A stretch of 64,000 nt of DNA from Vibrio tapetis subsp. quintayensis (GTDB taxonomy: Bacteria; Pseudomonadota; Gammaproteobacteria; Enterobacterales; Vibrionaceae). Shown piece after piece: positions 28,835 to 37,964 of this stretch (positions are counted from its first letter, which is position 1; every line of letters begins with the position of its first letter). The stretch is from positions 1 through 64,000 of the forward strand of contig NZ_JAUFQV010000011.1 in the NCBI RefSeq assembly GCF_030409945.1, written 5' to 3'. The notes beneath the pieces were generated by a model. It was given only the letters and a program-made list of their open reading frames with translations, was not told the origin of the DNA and searched no databases. The translations under genes and the position numbers were made by a program.

Positions 28835-31786
28835 ATGAAATTCAACTTACTCGCTCTATCCATTGGTGCGGTATGCTCATTTGGTGCCCAAGCCAATATT
28901 GTCATCTCGGAGTACATCGAAGGTGGTGGTCACAACAAAGCAATTGAAATTGCCAATACAGGCAACAGCGACGTGAATCTAGCGGGCTATCAACTTGCGA
29001 CTAAAGTCAGCGGAAAAGGAGACCTCACTAAACACTACAGTTATCCAAGTGTCATTTTAAAACCCAATCAAGTGTTTGTTCTTAGCCACAAAGACGCCAT
29101 TGCTGCGATTAACACAAAAGCAGAAATAATTGGCGAAGCCGTCATTAACCACAACGGCGATGAAACCTATGCCCTTCTTAAAGATGGAACGGTAGTGGAT
29201 AGTTTAGGTACTGAGGGAGATGTCGACTGGGGTAAAGATAAAACTTATGAACGTACAGACTTAACCCCTTACCTATCACCGACATTTGATGAAAACAAAT
29301 GGAATATAAAGCCCAAAAATAGCCACACGGATCTAGGGCTACTCAATGGAATCGACGCTGGCGAGCCCGACATGGGACCAAAACCCATCCCACTGACAAG
29401 TATTATGGAGCTGCAAGGCAGCAGTTGGAAGTCCCCTTTTACAGATCCTGCTAATGGCAAATACACCTCTGACGAAACTTTTGTGGTCCAAGGCGTGATC
29501 ACCGCAATTCAAACCAGCAACACAATTGAAAAAGACCTTCCTACTGGCTATTTCATTCAAGATGAGCAAGGCGACAACAACCCAAAAACTTCTGATGCTA
29601 TATTCGTAGTCGGCGAAATTACGGGCCTAAACATCGGCCAAAAAGTACAAGTAACAGGGTCCGTGGTTGAAGACTTTGGTTGGACAAAATTCACAGCAAA
29701 CAGCGTTGAAATTGTCGGTTCTGGTACCATCACACCTACGGTTATTAAACCACTCTCAAGCGATACCAGCTATGATTTCACCTTAGAGCGCCATGAGAGC
29801 ATGCTCGTTAGCCTGGAAGAAGAATCCAAACTGAAGGTCACCCGCAGTTTTAGTAAAGATTATGGCCCCGATCGTAACAATATGGTGGTCGCACACGAAC
29901 GAATTAATGTTCACCCTAACCAAAATCACCTCGCGGGATCTAAAGAGGCGCAGAACCAAGCAAATTGTAACGAAGATAAGCGTTTAATTATCGAATCGTT
30001 TGAAAAAGCGGCCGTAGGCACAATCCCTTGGTATCCTGACTTTGCCATGCCAAACGCAGCACCAATGGATGATGGTACAACCACCTCAGAGCATTACATT
30101 CGTATTGGCGATACCATTAACGGCTTACAAGGTGTGGTAGGTTACTCACATTCCGACTACCGCCTGTACGTAACCAATAAAGCAAACCTTCATACCTTTT
30201 CCCGAGACCACGTACGCCCTACTCAGCCAGCCTTGGTAAAAAGCGGTTTACGTATCGCCACCTTTAACGTTTTAAACTATTTTAACTCTCCATTTGGTGG
30301 CGAAGACAACCCAACCAATACAAACCGTGGTGCGCAAAGTGCTGCCGAGTTTGAGCGTCAAGGTGACAAAATTGTCAGTGCTTTAATCGCTATGAACGCC
30401 GATGCTATCGGTTTAATGGAAATAGAAAACAACGGTTTTGGAGAGAACTCTGCCATTGCACATTTGGTGAATAAAGTGAATGCTCGCTTACCTGAAGCTG
30501 ATCATTATGCCTATGTCACAGGAGACAGCACCGGTGATGGTAATGTCGATCAGCACATTGGTAACGGTGCGATTGCAAACCAAGTTATTTTTAAACCGAC
30601 TAAGCTAACACTTAGCCAATACCGTATCATCAAAATGCCAGAGCAACGTGGAGGAAGCCGAACCAACTACCAACGCGATGCTGTAACACCTAGCTTTAAA
30701 ATCAATGGCACAGAGCAAAGCATCACCCTATCGGTCAATCACTTTAAATCCAAAGGAGGAAGCTGCTTAGAAGATACCTCTGCAGGTAACAATAATGATT
30801 TACAAGGTGCATGTGAAAACTTTCGCGTGTCAGCGGCGAAACACCTAGCGACGGAACTCGAAAGTGTTGGTGGTTACAAACTGATCTTGGGTGATCTTAA
30901 TAGTTATGCCAAAGAAGATCCGTTGTTGGTACTGACGAACATACCTGATGGCTACAAGATTACGCCGGCTAAGAACACCTTTATTGGAAATACTGCTATG
31001 GATGGTGAGACACCAACAACCATTACTCAGTCCTTCAACTACCGTAATCTCATCCAAGAAAAGCATCCACTAGCCTATAGCTATTCCTATCAAGATACCG
31101 TTGGTAGCTTAGATTATATTTTGGCCGATCAAGCAACTGCTGCAAAAGTTGCCGCCGCAGAAGACTGGAATATTAATGCGGCCGAGTCGACCTTATTTGA
31201 GTACCCTGAAAGCAAATCCGGTGACTTAACATCCTATACAGACGCGTACAGAGCTTCAGATCATAATCCTGCTCTTGTGGTATTGAAGTTAAATTCATCT
31301 GTGACTCCTCCCAAGAAAGTCACGCCACCAAATAAGCCTCTAAATCCGCCTAAAGCACTCAAAGAAAAACCTGATTCACCAAAGGCTGGCAAGCAAATCA
31401 AAGTACTTATGGATCTCACTTCATTAGGGATGTTTGATCTACATGTTGGTGATATCGCTAGTTTGAATTTTTCCAAAATCACCAGTTTTAACGCAGCGAT
31501 GGCAGGTGATATTTCCACTCCAGTTACGTTGACAGAAGATTTGATTGAACAGGGATGGATTGAGCTCACTGCGCAGGTAAGCAAAAAGGGGAACTATCAG
31601 ATGACTAAAGTCATTCAGGGTGCGACAGGTGAAACCTATCAATCTCCAGCAGTTGAAATAGAGGTCGCAACAAGTAGTGACACGAACGAATTGGAAGGCA
31701 CGAGTAACTCTGGAGGCTCCACCGGACTTCTTAGTCTGCTGGCTCTAGCTGGTTTCACCATTTCACGCAGTAAAAAGCGTAAGTAA
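28835..31786 (+). CDS. Second ExeM/NucH-type extracellular endonuclease
   Basis: A diverged paralogue of the nuclease at 23666-26929. The 983-residue product has a signal peptide (1-20), a lamin-tail-like domain starting I-V-I-S-E-Y-I-E-G-G, an OB-like middle, and the endonuclease/exonuclease/phosphatase domain with F-N-V-L-N-Y-F, L-M-E-I-E-N-N-G, V-N-H-F-K-S-K-G, G-D-L-N-S-Y and A-S-D-H-N, so all catalytic positions are kept. A Pro/Lys-rich linker (about 825-855) is absent from the paralogue. The end is again GlyGly-CTERM-like (N-S-G-G-S, hydrophobic stretch, K-K-R-K). The ATG follows AAGG. Endonuclease I follows 22 bp later. Confidence 0.93.
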   Translation: MKFNLLALSIGAVCSFGAQANIVISEYIEGGGHNKAIEIANTGNSDVNLAGYQLATKVSGKGDLTKHYSYPSVILKPNQVFVLSHKDAIAAINTKAEIIGEAVINHNGDETYALLKDGTVVDSLGTEGDVDWGKDKTYERTDLTPYLSPTFDENKWNIKPKNSHTDLGLLNGIDAGEPDMGPKPIPLTSIMELQGSSWKSPFTDPANGKYTSDETFVVQGVITAIQTSNTIEKDLPTGYFIQDEQGDNNPKTSDAIFVVGEITGLNIGQKVQVTGSVVEDFGWTKFTANSVEIVGSGTITPTVIKPLSSDTSYDFTLERHESMLVSLEEESKLKVTRSFSKDYGPDRNNMVVAHERINVHPNQNHLAGSKEAQNQANCNEDKRLIIESFEKAAVGTIPWYPDFAMPNAAPMDDGTTTSEHYIRIGDTINGLQGVVGYSHSDYRLYVTNKANLHTFSRDHVRPTQPALVKSGLRIATFNVLNYFNSPFGGEDNPTNTNRGAQSAAEFERQGDKIVSALIAMNADAIGLMEIENNGFGENSAIAHLVNKVNARLPEADHYAYVTGDSTGDGNVDQHIGNGAIANQVIFKPTKLTLSQYRIIKMPEQRGGSRTNYQRDAVTPSFKINGTEQSITLSVNHFKSKGGSCLEDTSAGNNNDLQGACENFRVSAAKHLATELESVGGYKLILGDLNSYAKEDPLLVLTNIPDGYKITPAKNTFIGNTAMDGETPTTITQSFNYRNLIQEKHPLAYSYSYQDTVGSLDYILADQATAAKVAAAEDWNINAAESTLFEYPESKSGDLTSYTDAYRASDHNPALVVLKLNSSVTPPKKVTPPNKPLNPPKALKEKPDSPKAGKQIKVLMDLTSLGMFDLHVGDIASLNFSKITSFNAAMAGDISTPVTLTEDLIEQGWIELTAQVSKKGNYQMTKVIQGATGETYQSPAVEIEVATSSDTNELEGTSNSGGSTGLLSLLALAGFTISRSKKRK

Positions 31787-31808
31787 CGCCACCTAAAAAG
31801 GACATTTG

Positions 31809-32684
31809 ATGATGAATAAAATAACTATCGCATTACTTACTTTGGCTTCATTTACGGCAAATGCTGACTACATTCAGGCACATGATCCTCATGTTGTTGC
31901 CCCCTTAACCAAGATCTGCGAGATCAAAACCGATCCGACGCCACCAGTGGATCCAACCAACTATTACGCCGGGACTAACGGTGTATCAGGCTTGGCCCTA
32001 AAAACAAAACTGAACCAAATTATCTCAGCGAATACCGTAAAGCTACCTTATTCTAGTTCGTCATTCGATGTATGGGATGCTCTAGATATTACCGACGAAG
32101 ACCCAGAAAATCCGAGTAACGTTATCTTAATGTATACAGGTCGCTCGCAAGAAAAAGGGCAAAAATCAGGACAAGGCAACCTTGGCCAAGATAACTGGAA
32201 CCGTGAACACAGCTATCCAAAATCCAACGGTGGATTTAACAATAAAGGAGCAGCAGGATATACCGATATCCATCACCTCCGCCCAACAGATGAGTCTATC
32301 AACTCTGAACGCGGTAATTTGGAATATGATAACGGCGGCAGCCTAACTAACGAGTCACCAGAAGCGGGAAATAGAAAAACAGCAACCAGCTTTGAACCTC
32401 GCGATGAAGTGAAAGGTGATGTTGCACGAATGATGTTCTATATGGCAACACGCTACGAAGGACACGATGTCAAAACGCCAGATTTAGAGCTGGTTTCCAC
32501 ATTGCAAAACAATGGAACAGCTTTGGGTAATGTTTGCACCTTATTGACTTGGCACGCCGCTGATCCGGTTGATGATTTTGAATCAAAGCGTAATGACAAA
32601 ATTTTTGCTATTCAAAAAAACCGAAATCCTTACATCGATCACCCAGAGTGGGCTGAGGAGATATTCCGTAGTGACTGTAATTAA
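31809..32684 (+). CDS. Endonuclease I family secreted nuclease
   Basis: The 291-residue product has a signal peptide (M-M-N-K-I-T-I-A-L-L to A-N-A) and the endonuclease I core: W-N-R-E-H-S-Y-P-K-S followed by Y-T-D-I-H-H-L-R-P and S-x-R-G-N, the beta-beta-alpha metal motif of EndA/Dns/NucM enzymes, which cut DNA non-specifically. It is longer than the 230-residue Dns type, with an N-terminal extension and four cysteines that could form disulfides. The ATG at 31809 follows AAGGA. It is probably co-transcribed with the preceding nuclease. A convergent terminator separates it from trpS. Confidence 0.92.
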   Translation: MMNKITIALLTLASFTANADYIQAHDPHVVAPLTKICEIKTDPTPPVDPTNYYAGTNGVSGLALKTKLNQIISANTVKLPYSSSSFDVWDALDITDEDPENPSNVILMYTGRSQEKGQKSGQGNLGQDNWNREHSYPKSNGGFNNKGAAGYTDIHHLRPTDESINSERGNLEYDNGGSLTNESPEAGNRKTATSFEPRDEVKGDVARMMFYMATRYEGHDVKTPDLELVSTLQNNGTALGNVCTLLTWHAADPVDDFESKRNDKIFAIQKNRNPYIDHPEWAEEIFRSDCN

Positions 32685-32718
32685 CTCCATTTAGCTAACT
32701 CGTAAACCACTGCATAAA

Positions 32719-32751
32719 AAAGCCGCATCAATTTATGATTGATGCGGCTTT
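32719..32751. terminator. Bidirectional terminator between endonuclease I gene and trpS
   Basis: A 14-bp perfect stem (32719-32732 with 32738-32751) on AAAGCCGCATCAAT has a five-base loop and A/T runs on both sides, the longer one serving the minus strand. It sits between convergent genes. Confidence 0.93.
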
Positions 32752-32783
32752 CATGTTTCCAACGAGAAGTTATCTAAAAATAA

Positions 32784-33800
32784 CTACGGGCGAGTAACAA
32801 ACCCTACCGCTTTATACGCTTCTTTCAGTGTAACGGCTGCGCGCTCAGAGGCTTTTTCGGCGCCTTGCTTCATCACTTGATCCATGTAAGCGCGATCAGC
32901 ACGAATACGGTGGTATTCAGACTGAATTGGCTCTAGCATTTCAACCAATGCTTGGCCAACGTCTTTCTTGAATGGGCCGTACATTTCAACGCCTTGGTAT
33001 TGCGCTTCGATTTCAGCAAACGTTTTACCCGTTGCCGCAGAATACAAACCCATTAAGTTAGAAATACCCGCTTTGTTTTCCCAATCGTTGGCAATACGTG
33101 GCGGTGTTTCTGCGTCCGTTTGCGCTTTGTTGATCTTCTTGATGATCGATTTCGGATCTTCAAGCAGAGTAATCACGTTTTTGCGATTATCGTCTGACTT
33201 AGACATCTTCTTCGTTGCATCTTGTAAGCTCATTACACGTGCGTTCACTTCCGGGATGTACGGTTCAGGCACAGTGAAGATCGGGCTTTCTGGGCTGTAC
33301 ACGTTATTAAAGCGTTTCGCGATATCACGAGCCAACTCAAGGTGCTGTTTTTGGTCGTTACCGACGGGTACTTGATGCGCGCCATAAAGCAAAATATCAG
33401 CAGCCATCAGCACTGGGTAGCCAAATAAGCCCGCGTTCACATCGTTAGCGTAGCGCGTAGACTTATCTTTAAACTGAGTCATGCGGCTCAGTTCGCCCAT
33501 TTGGGTATAACAGTTAAGAAGCCAACCAAGCTGAGCATGTTCCGGTACGTGAGACTGAACAAATAGCGTGCTCTTTTTCGGATCAACGCCCACAGCGAGA
33601 CAAATTGCCAATGCGTCTAGTGTCGCTTCATGCAGTGCTTTCGGATCTTGTCGAACCGTAATCGCGTGAAGATCCACAACACAATATTGGCAATCATAGT
33701 CGTCTTGCATTTGGTGCCATTGACGAAGAGCACCCAAGTAGTTACCGATACTTAGTTCACCTGATGGTTGAACACCACTCAATACGATAGGCTTGCTCAT
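32784..33800 (-). CDS. trpS: Tryptophanyl-tRNA synthetase
   Basis: A class-I synthetase that charges tRNA-Trp. The 338-residue product has the HIGH-equivalent S-I-G-N-Y-L-G-A near residue 18 and K-M-S-K-S near 195, with [10 protein letters not shown] between. The length is standard. The ATG follows AAAGGA. It is the last gene of the aroK-aroB-damX-dam-rpe-gph-trpS series, as in E. coli, but a terminator hairpin between gph and trpS suggests it also has its own promoter. Confidence 0.97.
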   Translation of the reverse strand: MSKPIVLSGVQPSGELSIGNYLGALRQWHQMQDDYDCQYCVVDLHAITVRQDPKALHEATLDALAICLAVGVDPKKSTLFVQSHVPEHAQLGWLLNCYTQMGELSRMTQFKDKSTRYANDVNAGLFGYPVLMAADILLYGAHQVPVGNDQKQHLELARDIAKRFNNVYSPESPIFTVPEPYIPEVNARVMSLQDATKKMSKSDDNRKNVITLLEDPKSIIKKINKAQTDAETPPRIANDWENKAGISNLMGLYSAATGKTFAEIEAQYQGVEMYGPFKKDVGQALVEMLEPIQSEYHRIRADRAYMDQVMKQGAEKASERAAVTLKEAYKAVGFVTRP

Positions 33801-33833
33801 GCTTTTGATTCCTTTGACTTCTTTAAATTCAAT

Positions 33834-33863
33834 AAAAACCGCGCAGCTTGATCAACGCGGTTT
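33834..33863 (-). terminator. Candidate terminator between gph and trpS
   Basis: An 8-bp stem, AAACCGCG with CGCGGTTT (33836-33843 and 33856-33863), has a 12-base loop and a T-run on the minus strand. It lies 58 bp after the gph stop. Confidence 0.7.
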
Positions 33864-33920
33864 ATCCAGTGTACTCATTCACTAGGATATTACTAGTAGT
33901 GCAGCACAACTTTGTTGGCT

Positions 33921-34607
33921 TTAATCGGCTAGTGAAACCACAGCCAATAACTCAGAGATATTATCCGCAACATAATGCGGCTTAGAATCACTGATTGGCT
34001 CACCGTGGTTGTAACCGTAAGTCAGGCCAAACGAATAACACCCGGCATTTTGCGCCGCTAAGATGTCGTTTTTAGAATCGCCAACCATCAGCATTTGCTC
34101 TGCGCTAATGCCGTGCTTTTCAAGTAACCAATTTAGTGCCATCGGGTTCGGCTTTTTCTGATCAAAGCAATCGCCGCCCAGTACATCACAAAACAATTCA
34201 GTAATGCCGTGTTGTGCAAGAATGTCTGGCACAAACTTAGATGGCTTGTTGGTCACGATCGCCATTTTATAACCGGCTTTGTGCAATGTATTCAGCGTTT
34301 CTACTACGTTAGAATACAAGTGGCTAAGCTTATGGCCACTCTGATGATAAAAGTCATCAAAACGAATTCGAGCTGTCGCAAGGAATTCAGGTTCAAAATC
34401 AGTACGAGGTTCAATTGCCTGGCTCAGCGCTCTAGCAATCAACACATCGGCACCATTGCCAACCCAATCACGAACTTGTTCTTCATTAACGGCAGGGTAA
34501 TCTAAACTGCGAACGGCTTGATCGACGGCCAGGGCTAAATCAGGAACACTGTCGAGTAATGTTCCGTCTAAATCGAATGCGATAAGTTTGATTGAATCTA
34601 ATGACAT
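33921..34607 (-). CDS. gph: Phosphoglycolate phosphatase
   Basis: A HAD-superfamily phosphatase that removes phosphoglycolate formed during repair of oxidative DNA breaks. The product of about 228 residues has the nucleophile motif A-F-D-L-D-G-T-L-L-D-S near residue 10, motif II V-T-N-K, and motif III/IV K-P-N-P and M-V-G-D-S-K-N-D. The ATG at 34607 has AGGGA eight bases upstream; an upstream extension of 19 residues includes terminator hairpin sequence and is not used. It lies between rpe and trpS. Confidence 0.95.
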   Translation of the reverse strand: MSLDSIKLIAFDLDGTLLDSVPDLALAVDQAVRSLDYPAVNEEQVRDWVGNGADVLIARALSQAIEPRTDFEPEFLATARIRFDDFYHQSGHKLSHLYSNVVETLNTLHKAGYKMAIVTNKPSKFVPDILAQHGITELFCDVLGGDCFDQKKPNPMALNWLLEKHGISAEQMLMVGDSKNDILAAQNAGCYSFGLTYGYNHGEPISDSKPHYVADNISELLAVVSLAD

Positions 34608-34623
34608 GTTTTTAATCCCTAAT

Positions 34624-34655
34624 AAAAAAGCGAGTAATCCACTAGGATTACTCGC
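34624..34655 (-). terminator. Terminator between rpe and gph
   Basis: A perfect 11-bp stem, GCGAGTAATCC with GGATTACTCGC, has a four-base loop and a run of six T on the minus strand. It lies 25 bp past the rpe stop and only about 15 bp upstream of the gph ribosome site. It should strongly reduce read-through into gph. Confidence 0.9.
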
Positions 34656-34679
34656 TTCAATCATACTTAAAATGAACGA

Positions 34680-35354
34680 TTAACGCTCGACTTTTGCAAG
34701 CTCCGCACGCATTTCATCGATCACTGCTTTGTAGTCAGGCTGGCTGAAAATAGCCGAACCTGCAACAAACATATCAGCACCTGCTTCTGCGATTTCACGG
34801 ATGTTATCCACTTTAACGCCGCCATCAATTTCAATACGAATATCGCGGCCTGACGCATCAACACGCTTACGCACTTCACGCAGCTTGTCTAATGTGTTCG
34901 GAATGAAAGACTGGCCTCCAAAACCTGGGTTAACAGACATCAGCAAAATCATGTCTACTTTGTCCATGATGTAATCTAGGTAATGAAGAGGCGTTGCTGG
35001 GTTAAATACCACACCCGCCTGACAGCCACACTCTTTGATAAGCTGCATAGTGCGATCTAAATGCTCAGTCGCTTCTGCGTGAACCGTAATCATTGTTGCA
35101 CCCGCTTTAGCAAAATCAGGGATGATGCGGTCAACAGGCTTCACCATTAGGTGAACATCGATAGGCGCTGTGATGCCGTAATCACGCAACGCTTTACAAA
35201 TCGGCGCACCGAAAGTCAGGTTTGGAACATAATGGTTATCCATCACGTCGAAGTGCACGACGTCTGCACCCGCTGCGAGTACTTTTTCTACGTCTTCACC
35301 CAAACGAGCGAAATCTGCGGATAGAATTGATGGAGCGATCAAAAAGTCTTTCAT
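34680..35354 (-). CDS. rpe: Ribulose-phosphate 3-epimerase
   Basis: This TIM-barrel enzyme interconverts ribulose-5-phosphate and xylulose-5-phosphate in the pentose phosphate pathway. The 224-residue product has [13 protein letters not shown] near the start, the metal-binding H-F-D-V-M-D and D-V-H-L-M, and phosphate-binding [10 protein letters not shown] plus D-G-G-V. The ATG at 35354 follows GAGGT; a TTG four codons earlier overlaps that ribosome site. It is in the dam-rpe-gph order typical of gammaproteobacteria. Confidence 0.97.
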   Translation of the reverse strand: MKDFLIAPSILSADFARLGEDVEKVLAAGADVVHFDVMDNHYVPNLTFGAPICKALRDYGITAPIDVHLMVKPVDRIIPDFAKAGATMITVHAEATEHLDRTMQLIKECGCQAGVVFNPATPLHYLDYIMDKVDMILLMSVNPGFGGQSFIPNTLDKLREVRKRVDASGRDIRIEIDGGVKVDNIREIAEAGADMFVAGSAIFSQPDYKAVIDEMRAELAKVER

Positions 35355-35502
35355 GCCTGACCTCAAAAAAAGGGAATTATCGAGTAAATTTCGGGCGCAA
35401 TTCTACCTAAGCAATCGGTTAAATCCTAGCGATTGTTCAGTTTAGACTCTCAGAAGTACGAATTAGTCGTATTGGAATAGAGAAATAGTTAGGAGTGATG
35501 CA

Positions 35503-36324
35503 CTATTCTTTCTGATGATACAGAGCGAGTAACTCATCAACCTTGTTTCGCCCACCACCGTTACGGCTAATAGTGCGCTTTACTTTCACCACGTTCAATT
35601 CCGCACCGTGATACAGACGACGAGTCAATGTAGTGTCGTGATTAGAAAGAAGAACAGGGATACCACGCTCAAAAGCTGTTTTCTCAGCAACGTCAGCCAG
35701 TGCAGCTTGATCATCCAACGAAAAACCATTACCTGCGTATGAAGTAAAGTTTGCGGTTGATGAAAGCGGTGCATAAGGAGGATCGCAGTACACGACGGCC
35801 CCTTTACGAGCTCGGCTGAATGTTTCTGAATAACCTTCACACACGAACGTCGCTTTCTTGGCTTTTTCAGCAAAGAAAATCAGCTCTTTTTCAGGGAAGT
35901 AAGGTTTTTTGTAAGAACCAAACGGCACATTAAAGCCGCCTTTTTTGTTATAACGACACAGGCCATTAAAACCAAAGCGGTTCATGTACAAAAACGCAAG
36001 TGAGCGATAAAACACATCATCGGTTGCGTTAAATTGGACACGTATGTCTAAGAAAACTTCTTTACGGTTGTGCTCTGGAGTAAAGAAACGTTTTGCTTCT
36101 TCAATGTAACGCTCTGGTTCTTGCTTGAGCAAGTTATAGAGGTTGATGAGATCTGGGTTGATATCCGCAAGCAGGTACTGTTCGTAGTCCGTATTTAAAA
36201 ATACAGAGCCTGCACCAACAAAAGGTTCGATCAGTTTTCTTGCAGGCGGCAGGTGACGTTGGATATCTTCCACCAAGCCATATTTACCACCAGCCCACTT
36301 TAAAAAAGCACGTTGCTTCTTCAT
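35503..36324 (-). CDS. dam: DNA adenine methylase (GATC)
   Basis: Dam methylates adenine in GATC, affecting mismatch repair, replication timing and gene expression. The 273-residue product has motif I F-L-K-W-A-G-G-K-Y-G near the N-terminus and the catalytic D-P-P-Y in V-V-Y-C-D-P-P-Y-A-P-L. Length is typical. It lies 69 bp after damX and before rpe, the standard chromosomal location, which separates it from phage-borne relatives. Confidence 0.97.
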   Translation of the reverse strand: MKKQRAFLKWAGGKYGLVEDIQRHLPPARKLIEPFVGAGSVFLNTDYEQYLLADINPDLINLYNLLKQEPERYIEEAKRFFTPEHNRKEVFLDIRVQFNATDDVFYRSLAFLYMNRFGFNGLCRYNKKGGFNVPFGSYKKPYFPEKELIFFAEKAKKATFVCEGYSETFSRARKGAVVYCDPPYAPLSSTANFTSYAGNGFSLDDQAALADVAEKTAFERGIPVLLSNHDTTLTRRLYHGAELNVVKVKRTISRNGGGRNKVDELLALYHQKE

Positions 36325-36393
36325 CTACTGCTCAACCCAACAACTCAAAAATACGGTTGCGGAATGTAACATATTTCGCGACAAAGCTCAGCG

Positions 36394-37839
36394 TTATTTG
36401 CCACGTAATATCTCTCTTTGAACCTGATTTATTGATTTCGCCCAAGGGCCAACCGCTTGAAGTTCAGCTGAAAGTGAATTTACAGCGTCGCGAGCTTTTT
36501 GAATGGTGTCGTAGTCTTGGTAAGTAATAATGAACCACTCTACTTCATTACGAACGGTTGGGTAAATTCGAACTTGGCCATTTAATTGATGCAAGTTAAT
36601 AAAGGCCTGAACTTCTTGCTTAGATGTCATCGCCGCCAATTGCAACGTGTACGCTCTTGGTGACAAGGCTTCTAATTCGTCTCGCGCATAAGAAAAGGTA
36701 ATTCGGTTTTTGTCGCCAGCCGTTGGCTTAGCCTCAGCAACGACTTCATCGATCACTGCCGCGCTTGCTGGAGGTTCGCGATCTTCCATTAATGCATCCA
36801 CTACGTCCGATGGAACAATCACTCGCTTTTCATCATCGGCCAATTGACCACCAACCGTGGCTGTTTCTGACATAACCGCAGGAGGCAGCGCCATCGCATC
36901 ATCTTCAATTTCTGTTGCATCTTGTGTGCCATTACCTAAGGGGATTCGTACCGTTTCAGTGCTATTAGCACCAGAAACACTCAACACCATTTGAGAGTCT
37001 GGATTCGAGGCACTTTCTTCAACCACCATATTTTGAGAATTACGGCCAGGCGTCTCTTGCGAGAAAAACCACCAGTAGCCACCTGCAATAAGTAGCAGTA
37101 ACACCAACACCAACGCGGCGATACGCGCAGGAGACTCAATAACAGAGCGGATAATGATCCTTTTTTCCACTTTTTTAGCCCCTAATGCAATCAGTTCACC
37201 AGGCAAACGTTGACACTTTTTCGCCTGCTTACGAATCTTTTGTTTCCCTTCAAGAGTTTGAGCATAGCGCACCACGAGCAGCTCAGTAAACTCTTCTGCT
37301 TCTTGTTCAGTAAATTTTTCTATTTCAAAATCAACCGGTTTGGTTTCTTGGCCATAGCCAATACGAGCAAGGATATGCTCAAGGCTGTCGCCCTCAGAAA
37401 ACAGCACAACGTTGACCGACCATTTAGGATGGCTTTGTGCTTCAACGACGAGCATCCATAGTTCGGCCAGCAAGTCTTCAGTGAGCATTTGGGCATCATC
37501 CACCACAAACACCACATCGCATGGCTCATCGCCAACCAGCAGGCTGAAACTGTCTAATACCGAGTCACTTTCGTTAAACATGGCATCAGAAACCAGCTGA
37601 TTAAGCATCATGGCACGTTGCTGAGCATCAGTTTGGGAAGGATAACAGAGCAGTAAAGATTGATTTTTTTCCGTGGCCCACGCTTCCAAGTAACGTTGCG
37701 CCAGCCAAGTTTTACCTGAGCCTTTCGCGCCACTGATATTAATAAGATTTGAACCAAAACGAGTAAGAAGCTGCAACCTATCCAGCAACTCTATTTGAGA
37801 AGCAATTTCTAATACTCGCATTTCATGTGCAAAACTCAT
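36394..37839 (-). CDS. damX: DamX-like protein: AAA ATPase, membrane segment, SPOR domain
   Basis: This is a cell-division-associated inner-membrane protein that binds septal peptidoglycan through its SPOR domain. The 481-residue product has an N-terminal ATPase-like domain with Walker A S-G-A-K-G-S-G-K-T-W (about 40-50) and V-F-V-V-D-D-A-Q. One membrane segment follows (about 255-275, A-A-L-V-L-V-L-L-L-L-I-A-G-G), then an acidic periplasmic linker, and a C-terminal SPOR domain (about 395-470, Y-T-L-Q-L-A-A-M). The ATG at 37839 follows AGGTGG. Vibrio and E. coli DamX share this plan. Confidence 0.93.
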   Translation of the reverse strand: MSFAHEMRVLEIASQIELLDRLQLLTRFGSNLINISGAKGSGKTWLAQRYLEAWATEKNQSLLLCYPSQTDAQQRAMMLNQLVSDAMFNESDSVLDSFSLLVGDEPCDVVFVVDDAQMLTEDLLAELWMLVVEAQSHPKWSVNVVLFSEGDSLEHILARIGYGQETKPVDFEIEKFTEQEAEEFTELLVVRYAQTLEGKQKIRKQAKKCQRLPGELIALGAKKVEKRIIIRSVIESPARIAALVLVLLLLIAGGYWWFFSQETPGRNSQNMVVEESASNPDSQMVLSVSGANSTETVRIPLGNGTQDATEIEDDAMALPPAVMSETATVGGQLADDEKRVIVPSDVVDALMEDREPPASAAVIDEVVAEAKPTAGDKNRITFSYARDELEALSPRAYTLQLAAMTSKQEVQAFINLHQLNGQVRIYPTVRNEVEWFIITYQDYDTIQKARDAVNSLSAELQAVGPWAKSINQVQREILRGK

Positions 37840-37862
37840 CAAAACCACCTTAGGGCTGATAA

Positions 37863-37891
37863 ACAAAAATCACGGCATTGAGCCGTGATTT
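37863..37891 (-). terminator. Terminator between aroB and damX
   Basis: A perfect 10-bp stem, AAATCACGGC with GCCGTGATTT, has a five-base loop and a T-run on the minus strand. It is 74 bp past the aroB stop and ends just before the damX ribosome site. Confidence 0.88.
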
Positions 37892-37964
37892 CATACTTAA
37901 ACGCAGAACCATGATTGCGCGGTTTATAAAGGGATACAAAAACCGCGACACGCAAATCTAGCTG

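Noticed and set aside
36240..36527. 95-codon plus-strand ORF across the dam/damX junction
   Set aside because: Antisense to dam and damX coding sequence with no domain features.
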